Positions 22,835 to 28,314 of a stretch of DNA of 28,314 bases are shown here, in pieces. The notes under the pieces are model-generated. The model ran no database searches, was not told where the DNA came from, and saw nothing but the letters and a program-made list of their open reading frames with translations. Within the stretch, counting starts at the first letter, position 1; every line of letters starts with the position of its first letter. The stretch comes from Bacteroidales bacterium. GTDB lineage: Bacteria; Bacteroidota; Bacteroidia; Bacteroidales; F082. The stretch is from positions 1-28,314 of the forward strand of contig JAFWRA010000078.1 of NCBI GenBank assembly GCA_017508895.1. Reading direction: 5' to 3'. Made by a program: the position numbers and the translations under genes.

Positions 22835-24199
22835 TTAATTAAATGATTGACCAAAATCATTGGTGGCCAAGGAGTTCTTTCTTAGATAATCCGCATAATT
22901 ACGCAATGCAGACGTACAAGCGCCGTGTCGCTTTGCAAAAAGCTGTAAAGCTTCGTTCGTTGTTTTTTTCTTGATCTCGTCATAAACTGATTTTAGTTTT
23001 GTAATGTCAGTGCATTGGAAGATATCTGAAGGAAGACCGTGATTAACCAAAATTTGTTTGAATAATGAATCTTGCAAAGAATAGAAAAAAGAATGTATCA
23101 CCGAAGGAGAATATGGTTTTCCTTTCCTATTAATTACAGTTCCCAAGAATAATTTGAATGGGTGCACAAGATGTTTCCCAGGCACCGTAGTTGTGGCTGT
23201 ACTAGACCTTATCTTATAATCATATTCAATGTCTATTGTTTTCGCACCCAAAACAGTAGCTAGAGGAAGTGCAGATAGTTGTAAACTAGGTGGTAACATA
23301 ATACGATTCAAAAAATCATCATAGTCCCTACCATAACGAGCATGAAACTCATGCATTGCGTACTGTTGAAGCTCGACACACTCAGCAATGTCATTCATCG
23401 GCACTTTCACTCCTAAAACATGACAATCTTTTTTGGGTGTGAATATATAATTCATTGGACATGCAAACCTTAGAAAATGAGCCACCAAGAGTTCACGCGC
23501 CGCAGGATCCATTTTCAAATCCCTAGCATAAAAGTCGCCAAAACTATCGCTGTGTAGAGTCCAATCGTAATAATCACCACGATTACAATAATTGTCACAA
23601 ATCTGACCTATGGTTGTTTCCTGGCCATTATAAAATATCCTTTTACCAGAATCCACAACATGAGCTATTTTATAACCATTTGTTTGAAAGCCAGGATCCC
23701 TGCCTTTTTTACCATCAATAGAATAGGCAGCTCTGGCTCGTTCAGTAGCAGCACTGAGGCCATATCGGGCAGGAAACTCCCTTGACAACATCATAGATTT
23801 GAACTCAGATAGAGTTGGCACATAATTATCCAAAGCCATTTTGGCAAAATAAGCTGCAAAAAAATTATCAGTATAGAAAAACGAATAGTTTTTATCGGTA
23901 AGATTGTAAAATCCGCGCCTCAAGGTATAGTCGTCTTTTGTTTTATAGCTTTTCCAATTGCCATAGCACCTGAGAGCAAAAACAGCATCATCTTGGTCAA
24001 CATAATCGCTGAGCAACCTGAACCATTCAATTACAACATTCGAGTCAGGCAAAGCCGGATCAATAAAGTTTTTCCAGAAATCACCAATAGTTGGGTCATA
24101 CCCATGTTGGATTTGTGTTACCCTGTTTTGACTATTAATTAATGCCAACTCTTGAGCTAACGACATCTGTGTAGGTGTTATTATTTTTGATATTGCCAT
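22835..24199 (-). CDS. Unknown 454-aa protein with a C-terminal paired domain
   Basis: 454 residues, no signal peptide. A helical N-terminal 120 residues is followed by a core of about 140-300 with His180 (YKIAHVVDSGKRIFYNG), YDWTLHSDSFGDFYARD (His216), HFLRFACPMNYIFTPK (241-256) and YAMHEFHARYGRDYDDFL (280-297). A linker of basic and Ser/Thr residues (330-345) precedes the C-terminal domain, about 365-441, which recurs in the 113-aa protein. The His-rich core brings metal-dependent nucleases of restriction enzymes to mind, but no standard HNH or PD-(D/E)XK motif is evident, so I assign no function. AT-richer than the operon to its left, which suggests separate acquisition. Confidence 0.65.
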   Translation of the reverse strand: MAISKIITPTQMSLAQELALINSQNRVTQIQHGYDPTIGDFWKNFIDPALPDSNVVIEWFRLLSDYVDQDDAVFALRCYGNWKSYKTKDDYTLRRGFYNLTDKNYSFFYTDNFFAAYFAKMALDNYVPTLSEFKSMMLSREFPARYGLSAATERARAAYSIDGKKGRDPGFQTNGYKIAHVVDSGKRIFYNGQETTIGQICDNYCNRGDYYDWTLHSDSFGDFYARDLKMDPAARELLVAHFLRFACPMNYIFTPKKDCHVLGVKVPMNDIAECVELQQYAMHEFHARYGRDYDDFLNRIMLPPSLQLSALPLATVLGAKTIDIEYDYKIRSSTATTTVPGKHLVHPFKLFLGTVINRKGKPYSPSVIHSFFYSLQDSLFKQILVNHGLPSDIFQCTDITKLKSVYDEIKKKTTNEALQLFAKRHGACTSALRNYADYLRKNSLATNDFGQSFN

Positions 24200-24316
24200 A
24201 ATACTTGTTTTTATTTGGTTTTCGCCTACTCATAAAGCTTTTCGGCATCCACTTTATTATTTTGTTACAAAACTAACAATCTTTTACATACGATAAGCCG
24301 CTTGGACTGTTTTATT

Positions 24317-24726
24317 TCATTTCGAAGTTCCTTCGCGAACCGTCCTTGTGAAACGAGGCGGCCTCAACGATTGCATTTTAGCCAACAATTCAGCGTGTTC
24401 AATCACTTTCACATTAGCCGTTTTTTTCTCCTTATCCTTGTCAGGAATAAGATAATAATAGATGACGCTTTTTTTGACATAGACATGGCACACGCTTTGC
24501 CCTCCATATACAACTTGGCCACAGGATGGCTTATGGAATCTTTCCAAAAACTGTTATACGTTGTTACCTCCTTTAGCGTCATGAACTTGTATAAGTACAC
24601 CGTTTCGCCGACAGTCAATTGTTCGTACCATTTGTCATCATCCAACACGACCTTAAAGGTTTCATCACCATTAGCCTCCAACAGTTTCTTGAATTCTTCC
24701 TTATGTTTGATAATTTGTTTTTCCAT
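24317..24726 (-). pseudogene. Frameshifted paralogue of the 136-aa protein
   Basis: From ATG 24726 the frame reads MEKQIIKHKEEFKKLLEANG...WYEQLTVGETVYLYKFMTL as far as LYMEG, then the paralogue continues in the next frame as QSVCHVYVKKSVIYYYLIPDK...EHAELLAKM and ends at 24317. Adding one G to the GGG run at 24500-24502 would join the two, giving LYMEGQSVCHVYV. The joined product resembles the 136-aa protein of the 17.3-kb cluster along its length. It is a broken gene, a sequencing or assembly error at a homopolymer, or a rare -1 frameshift site. Confidence 0.65.
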
Positions 24727-24773
24727 AAAGAACTGTTTGTTTTTCGTCTTTCTCTAAAAGAGGATATGTTTAA

Positions 24774-25001
24774 TTACCCCTCTATCTCATCCGCCTTCAA
24801 GCGCAGACGACGGGCAATGATAGGCGAACTCATTCCATAGTCGTTGGCTTCCATCCAATAGCCGATGACCGCTTCCAAGGGAACGCCTTGCAGGAAGGAA
24901 CGAATCAATCCTTCCACTTCTTCTTGGGTGAATTCGCGGTTGCGCTTTCCAAAGCCGTAGCCCACAACTCCGCATAACAAATCTTCCAGTAAACGTGACA
25001 T
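24774..25001 (-). CDS. Hypothetical protein (75 aa)
   Basis: 75 residues, MSRLLEDLLCGVVGYGFGK followed by an acidic helix (REFTQEEVEGLIRSFLQGV) and a C-terminal AVIGYWMEANDYGMSSPIIA-type segment ending in a basic-acidic helix. The last part (SPIIARRLRLKADEIEG) could be a small helix-turn-helix, but no strong match is visible. It lies 47 nt upstream of the frameshifted gene and about 100 nt downstream of operator copy 3, so it may be the first gene of a regulated minus-strand unit. No known family. Confidence 0.55.
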   Translation of the reverse strand: MSRLLEDLLCGVVGYGFGKRNREFTQEEVEGLIRSFLQGVPLEAVIGYWMEANDYGMSSPIIARRLRLKADEIEG

Positions 25002-25103
25002 AAGCTCAATTATTCATTATATTACATTTCATTTTTCGGCTGCAAAGAAAAAAGAAAAAACAATTCGCTCAGTCGCTGAAAATGGATTACCGATGAATTC
25101 TCT

Positions 25104-25120
25104 GTGACGTTATTTGTCAC
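25104..25120. promoter_or_regulatory. Operator palindrome, copy 3
   Basis: GTGACGTTATTTGTCAC: the same 5-bp GTGAC/GTCAC arms and the same 17-bp total length as the two operators at 18.1 kb. It is in the 177-bp gap between the zeta-like gene and the 75-aa gene. No -7 element follows at 10 nt on either strand; the nearest on the minus strand is TTTCTTTG at 25050-25043. Confidence 0.55.
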
Positions 25121-25178
25121 AACATAGAATAGACCTTTTGTTTATTTACGAATGTGCCCAGATCCGAATACTTTTAAA

Positions 25179-25781
25179 CTATAATCTAAGCAACCCTCCA
25201 AACGCTTCTTCAAATTGTTCCTTAAACCATAACGGAGGATTGTCCACCACTTCATGCTTGCCGCTATTCCCAATGTGCAACGCTACGACCTTTCCATAAT
25301 CAGATGTCCCATCTATGAATGTAATGTTATCAAACAAGTGAAGGTGTTCCTTCGCTTTCTTTGAGCCTTCTGTAAAATTGAAACGGATTACCTCGTCGGA
25401 GACATCATGCCCGCCCGTCTTCGACCTCAGAATCACACGGTTGAAGCTCTCATCCTCGGAATACAATCCAAAATAACAAAGCGTTATCTCATATCCGGCC
25501 TCTTTGAACTTTTGTATCATATTGATAACCATTTCGGAGGAAAAATTAGTCTCAAAAGCGAAATCCTCCCTTCGTTCAAGAGCGCTGTTCTTTTGCTTTT
25601 CTAATGCAGAGGCCACCGACCCACCAATCCAATGTTCTGTCCAATCGGGATGCTCCCTACGGAGATTCAGGGCGAGTTTGTCACCGTCAAACGACTTCAC
25701 CTTGACAAAATAGGGACCGATTCTGCTCTTTCCCGCACCGTTGGGTCCGGCGATAACTGTAAATTCGGGCTTATGTTCCAT
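25179..25781 (-). CDS. Zeta-toxin-like P-loop kinase
   Basis: 200 residues, the size of small zeta/AAA_33-type kinases. Walker A GPNGAGKS at residues 12-19, FDGDKLALNLRREHP (32-46, the family's 'D' substrate loop), and ETNFSSEMVINMI (about 78-90), typical of zeta proteins that phosphorylate UDP-N-acetylglucosamine sugars. The later CYFGLYSEDESFNRVILRSKTGGHDV also fits. It starts 3 nt after the stop of the partner gene, so the two form a type II-like toxin-antitoxin pair. Whether this one is toxic, and on which substrate, is not shown by the sequence. Confidence 0.85.
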   Translation of the reverse strand: MEHKPEFTVIAGPNGAGKSRIGPYFVKVKSFDGDKLALNLRREHPDWTEHWIGGSVASALEKQKNSALERREDFAFETNFSSEMVINMIQKFKEAGYEITLCYFGLYSEDESFNRVILRSKTGGHDVSDEVIRFNFTEGSKKAKEHLHLFDNITFIDGTSDYGKVVALHIGNSGKHEVVDNPPLWFKEQFEEAFGGLLRL

Positions 25782-25784
25782 AGT

Positions 25785-26063
25785 TTACGGCATTAAGTAA
25801 GCAAACCTGCCACAACCAGGTTGTGCAGTGCGCATGATTATGTGATAGGTTCGGGTGGCACGATCAAGAGTCACTTTGTCTTCGCTGCCATCGGGATTGG
25901 CCAGATAGAGGGTTCCATCTTCGTCGAAAAACGGAACGGAAACACCACGCATCCATGATTCAAAATAGATGCGTTCCACCTCGACCCTGACAGCGTCGTT
26001 CACCTCCTTTACGGTTTTGCTGTTGGGCAATTCAATAGTCTCAATATCGGAGTATTTGCACAT
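25785..26063 (-). CDS. Probable antitoxin partner of the zeta-like protein
   Basis: 92 residues from ATG 26063; the longer frame starts upstream of the TATCTTTG at 26095-26088 and is rejected. N-terminus MCKYSDIETIELPNSKTVKEVNDAVRVEVERIYFESWMRG, a basic-acidic helix; then strand segments FFDEDGTLYLANPDG and EDKVTLDRATRTYHIIMR, ending GRFAYLMP. It does not look like the epsilon antitoxin of the classical epsilon-zeta pair, so it is assigned by position and operon structure only. It precedes the kinase by 3 nt, the typical antitoxin-first order. Confidence 0.6.
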   Translation of the reverse strand: MCKYSDIETIELPNSKTVKEVNDAVRVEVERIYFESWMRGVSVPFFDEDGTLYLANPDGSEDKVTLDRATRTYHIIMRTAQPGCGRFAYLMP

Positions 26064-26087
26064 TTCTTTTATTGTTTTTTTGTGGCG

Positions 26088-26095
26088 CAAAGATA
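26088..26095 (-). promoter_or_regulatory. -7 element for the zeta toxin-antitoxin operon
   Basis: TATCTTTG on the minus strand, perfect TAnnTTTG, 24 nt before ATG 26063. It fixes the start of the antitoxin gene. No clean -33 TTG. Confidence 0.55.
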
Positions 26096-26130
26096 ACAAA
26101 TTAGTCCATAAATAGCCATTGTGGCATAAA

Positions 26131-26163
26131 AAAGACCCTTAGGTAACCTAAGAGTCCTTTTTT
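26131..26163. terminator. Strong bidirectional rho-independent terminator
   Basis: GACCCTTAGGTAACCTAAGAGTC (26134-26156, shortened to its stem) is a near-perfect hairpin flanked by A-runs on one side and T-runs on the other, so it can end transcripts from both directions. It sits between the DUF2795 gene and the zeta operon, insulating them. Confidence 0.85.
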
Positions 26164-26182
26164 CTAACTGTTTACCAGTCTA

Positions 26183-26404
26183 TTAATACTCATCCTCGTG
26201 GAAGAAAAAGTCATCCTTAGTAGGATAATCGGGCCAAAGGTCTTCGATGCGTTCGTATATCTCACCCTCGTCTTCGATTTCCTGAAGGTTCTCTATGATT
26301 TCTTCTTGTGCGCCTGTGCGCAAGGCCCAATCCAACAATTCGTCACGGGTTGCCGGCCATGGGGCATCTTCTAATTTTGAGGCTAATTCTAGTGTCCAAT
26401 ACAT
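26183..26404 (-). CDS. DUF2795 family protein
   Basis: 73 residues, MYWTLELASKLEDAPWPATRDELLDWALRTGAQEEIIENLQEIEDEGEIYERIEDLWPDYPTK... This is the well-known small acidic DUF2795 protein of Bacteroidetes and other phyla (start, length and WPDYP block all typical). No function is established. Its promoter has TACTTTTG at 26450-26443, about 39 nt upstream of the ATG, and its end lies next to the strong terminator. Confidence 0.9.
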   Translation of the reverse strand: MYWTLELASKLEDAPWPATRDELLDWALRTGAQEEIIENLQEIEDEGEIYERIEDLWPDYPTKDDFFFHEDEY

Positions 26405-26442
26405 TGTATTATCTTTTTGTGTTTTACTCTTTTTTGAGGGCG

Positions 26443-26450
26443 CAAAAGTA
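26443..26450 (-). promoter_or_regulatory. -7 element for the DUF2795 gene
   Basis: TACTTTTG on the minus strand, about 39 nt upstream of the ATG at 26404. Confidence 0.5.
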
Positions 26451-26499
26451 CAAGTATTTTCGGAACTAGCAAGGGTTTTTTAGTAAAAATAACGATTTT

Positions 26500-27060
26500 T
26501 TATTTATTTGATTCCCAATTATTTTCACAAATATTGTCTAAAAAGCCAAAAAATCTTGCCAAAACAAAGAAATAATCCGAAAGACGATTCAGGTACTTCA
26601 AATCGAGCGTGTCGACAGGGTGCTCCGAAGCCAATCGCCAACCCTGACGCTCAGCACGACGGCACACTGTGCGGCACACATGTGCATAGGAAGCCTTCAA
26701 GTTACCGCCTGGAATGACGAAACTACGCAACTCGGGAAGTTGTTCGTTCATGACATCGATTTCGTGCTCCACAAAAGCCACATCTTCGGCAGTCAGCACG
26801 GGAATCATCTTCTTCACCTCGGAGTTCTCGTCCAAGGCGAAGTGCGACTCGATGGTGAAGAGCTTGTTCTGGATGGTATCGAGCACCTTGCGCATCTCGG
26901 CGGTGACACCCTCTTGGTCGTAAAGCACGCCGATAAAAGCACTCAGTTCGTCGACAGTGCCGTAGGCCTCCACACGGTCGTCATATTTCGCGACACGCAG
27001 GCCACCTATCAGTGAGGTTTGGCCTTGGTCGCCGGTTTTTGTGTAAGTGATATTTTTCAT
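26500..27060 (-). CDS. Cob(I)alamin adenosyltransferase, PduO type
   Basis: 186 residues. It transfers the adenosyl group of ATP to cob(I)alamin or cob(I)yrinic acid a,c-diamide to give coenzyme B12, cytoplasmic. N-terminal YTKTGDQGQTSLIGGLRVAKYDDRVEAYGTVDELSAFIG is the PduO-type signature (ATP-binding loop, then Arg/Asp), and the C-terminal block CRRAERQGWRLA supplies the second ATP contact. It is unrelated to the genes around it and is probably part of the chromosomal core. Confidence 0.93.
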   Translation of the reverse strand: MKNITYTKTGDQGQTSLIGGLRVAKYDDRVEAYGTVDELSAFIGVLYDQEGVTAEMRKVLDTIQNKLFTIESHFALDENSEVKKMIPVLTAEDVAFVEHEIDVMNEQLPELRSFVIPGGNLKASYAHVCRTVCRRAERQGWRLASEHPVDTLDLKYLNRLSDYFFVLARFFGFLDNICENNWESNK

Positions 27061-27092
27061 TTAAGATTTAAAATTCAAGATTTAAAATTTAA
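27061..27092. repeat. Short AT-rich direct repeat
   Basis: AAGATTTAAAATTC and two further partial copies of GATTTAAAATTT-type sequence, directly upstream of the adenosyltransferase start on the minus strand and between it and the methyltransferase-like gene. Simple repeats of this type are common in Bacteroidetes spacers. The rest of the spacer to 27126 shows nothing. Confidence 0.4.
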
Positions 27093-27126
27093 AATCCCTT
27101 CAGCATACCTCATTCCTAATTCAGCG

Positions 27127-27795
27127 CTAATACTTAAGCACAAAATCTTGTTTCTCAATGCCTTCGCGGAAGAACACCAAGCCCATGCTGTAGAGGTCCA
27201 TCGTGAGTGTGACGCCTTCGCCCTCCTTAATGGCTTCCCAAGCGGCCTCGGTGCGGCGCGAGTGGTGAATGCCCTCGAATACCAGCACCGTGTCGTCGTC
27301 GGCCTGCGCCATGCCGTCCTCCAGGTTGTTCCAGTTGTCCTCACCGAAGTCCTCAAGGCCATAAAGCACAAAGCCCGTGTTGTATCGTTCCAGCTGCTCC
27401 TCCTCGTCGGCATCGGGATGGATGAGGTTCACGTTGACCACGCCCATCGAGCTTAAGGTCTCCAAAAACTCCGTCGTCTGCTCCAAATAGACTTTGGTTT
27501 GCAGATTACCCAAAGCCAACGCGCTGGTATTCAATGCCGACACCTTGCCAAAGCTAAGCACGGTCTCAGGCTCAAGATAGCCCACAAGCCGGTAAAGGAA
27601 ACGCGCCTGCTTGCGCCTTGAACGAGTTGCAAAACGCTTTCCGTCAACGAGATGGCTTACGCGCAACATAAGGTCATAGTCGCGGTTGGAGCCATTGTCG
27701 TTAAGCACCTTGACCATGAAATCGTACACAAAAGGCGAATGGATCGAGTATTTGCTCTTTCGCTGCATCAGGTATTTCAGATAGCTTCCCAACAT
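27127..27795 (-). CDS. Class I SAM methyltransferase-like protein
   Basis: 222 residues. Conserved Bacteroidetes family, with SIHSPFVYDFMVKVLND (16-32) at the start, a Rossmann-like first strand (ETVLSFGKVSALNTSALAL) in which the glycine motif is weak, VLVFEGIHHSRRTEAAWEAI (the family's conserved 'hhxxIHxSxxxxxAW' block), and the end LTMDLYSMGLVFFREGIEKQDFVLKY. The recognition is from these blocks; a true SAM site and a substrate cannot be shown. It is 4 nt from the neighbour at 27799 and 66 nt from the adenosyltransferase. Confidence 0.75.
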   Translation of the reverse strand: MLGSYLKYLMQRKSKYSIHSPFVYDFMVKVLNDNGSNRDYDLMLRVSHLVDGKRFATRSRRKQARFLYRLVGYLEPETVLSFGKVSALNTSALALGNLQTKVYLEQTTEFLETLSSMGVVNVNLIHPDADEEEQLERYNTGFVLYGLEDFGEDNWNNLEDGMAQADDDTVLVFEGIHHSRRTEAAWEAIKEGEGVTLTMDLYSMGLVFFREGIEKQDFVLKY

Positions 27796-27798
27796 AAC

Positions 27799-28314
27799 TC
27801 AATCATATTGAACCTTTTGCAAATAAAACACAGTACGTCGCGCCTTGGGCTGGGTGCTGTTTTGGATGATCTGCGAGCCGTAGATGAGGAAACGGCTGCC
27901 ATACCATGGCGCGATTTGGGCGAAGTATTCATCTTCCACATAATCCGCCCCATGGAAGGGTTCAAGTTTCTCGCTCTGCTGGTTCATCAGCGACTGGCCA
28001 TTGCCATTGAAAGAGGTGTAGCGCAAATGATTGTGGTAGGGCGAAGCCACCACCAGCTCATCGTAGCAAACGCCTTCCGACGAATGTGGGAAAAGATCAT
28101 AAGTCAGTTCATTCTCGAACTTCACCGACTGTTGCCATTGCAGCTTACCGTCGCGGTCGAAGGCGAGGATGATTTCGCTGAAGAAGTCGTAGCCGTCGAA
28201 CACGGTGTAGGTGTAGGGATAGCCGCCGTAGTAGCGGTAATAGCCATAAGTCATGCGCGTCTCGGTATGGTAATAGGGCATGAAGGCCTCGGCTGCAAAG
28301 ATGGTCAGGTCGCC
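27799..28314 (-). CDS. Hypothetical protein, cut by the right edge
   Basis: The frame continues through the right edge (28314) without a stop, so the 172 visible residues are only its C-terminal part; the internal Met at 28281 is not a convincing start. Strand-rich, repeated segments (EIILAFDRDGKLQWQQSVKF, VVASPYHNHLRYTSFNGNGQ, SRFLIYGSQIIQNSTQ, TVFYLQKVQYD) suggest a beta-propeller-like fold. Many aromatic residues (GYYRYYGGYPYTYT) precede. No named family. The stop is 3 nt before the methyltransferase-like gene, so the two are probably co-transcribed. Confidence 0.65.
   Translation of the reverse strand, partial: GDLTIFAAEAFMPYYHTETRMTYGYYRYYGGYPYTYTVFDGYDFFSEIILAFDRDGKLQWQQSVKFENELTYDLFPHSSEGVCYDELVVASPYHNHLRYTSFNGNGQSLMNQQSEKLEPFHGADYVEDEYFAQIAPWYGSRFLIYGSQIIQNSTQPKARRTVFYLQKVQYD

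Noticed and set aside
25114..25299. 61-aa plus-strand ORF overlapping the end of the zeta-like gene, downstream of operator copy 3
   Set aside because: It is antisense to the conserved kinase C-terminus and shows no motif; an antisense RNA remains possible but is unsupported.
26508..27456. Plus-strand ORFs opposite the adenosyltransferase and methyltransferase-like genes
   Set aside because: They are shadows of well-recognised minus-strand genes.
1..28314. tRNA, rRNA, insertion sequences, integrase or attachment sites
   Set aside because: I looked for them by eye and saw none: no transposase or integrase motif, and no cloverleaf-like T-arm sequences.

Overview
The window looks like a chromosomal segment of a Bacteroidales bacterium, probably gut or rumen, of moderate GC. 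The evidence is a TonB/OMP-type beta-barrel protein, a DUF3822-rsmD pair, a DUF2795 protein, many Bacteroidetes-type promoters (TTG, about 19-21 nt, TAnnTTTG) and a giant secreted protein with a type IX secretion sorting domain. The T9SS signal points away from gut Bacteroides sensu stricto and towards Prevotella, Paludibacter or uncultured Bacteroidales lineages. This placement is inferred from gene content; no rRNA or tRNA gene was seen.

Left part (1-8.6 kb), mostly conserved chromosome. It holds the tail of an unknown gene, an outer-membrane beta-barrel protein, two small hypothetical genes (one a 25-residue-repeat solenoid), a membrane-anchored protein, DUF3822, and the 16S rRNA methyltransferase RsmD. 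These are followed on the minus strand by a fused acyltransferase/GNAT protein that resembles ornithine- or glycine-lipid synthases, then the pseudouridine synthase RluE and an HExxH membrane protein. Middle part (8.6-15.4 kb): a C-terminal scrap of a restriction-modification-type methyltransferase, a regular array of about 40-bp hairpins, and a 2054-residue beta-helix surface protein with an N-terminal three-fold beta-prism-like module and a T9SS C-terminal domain.

Right-centre part (15.5-25.1 kb), the accessory region of most interest. A minus-strand cluster (small two-TM membrane protein, unknown 136-aa protein, two Sel1-repeat proteins) and a plus-strand cluster (AAA+ ATPase with winged-helix N-terminus, WYL-domain regulator, Cas4-like/DEDD-like DUF2779 nuclease) diverge from one AT-rich region. 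That region has two copies of a 17-bp palindrome (GTGAC-N7-GTCAC). Each copy sits exactly 10 nt upstream of one of the two outward-facing -7 elements. This looks like a coordinately repressed seven-gene system, with the WYL protein the obvious repressor candidate; the layout recalls WYL-controlled (BrxR/CapW-type) antiphage loci, but the gene combination matches no named system I know. Beyond it lie an AT-richer pair of minus-strand orphan genes sharing a C-terminal domain, a frameshifted paralogue of the 136-aa protein, a small gene, and a third copy of the palindrome.

Right end (25.2-28.3 kb): a zeta-like P-loop kinase with a probable antitoxin partner, a strong two-way terminator, a DUF2795 protein, a PduO-type cobalamin adenosyltransferase, a methyltransferase-like protein, and a hypothetical gene cut by the window edge.
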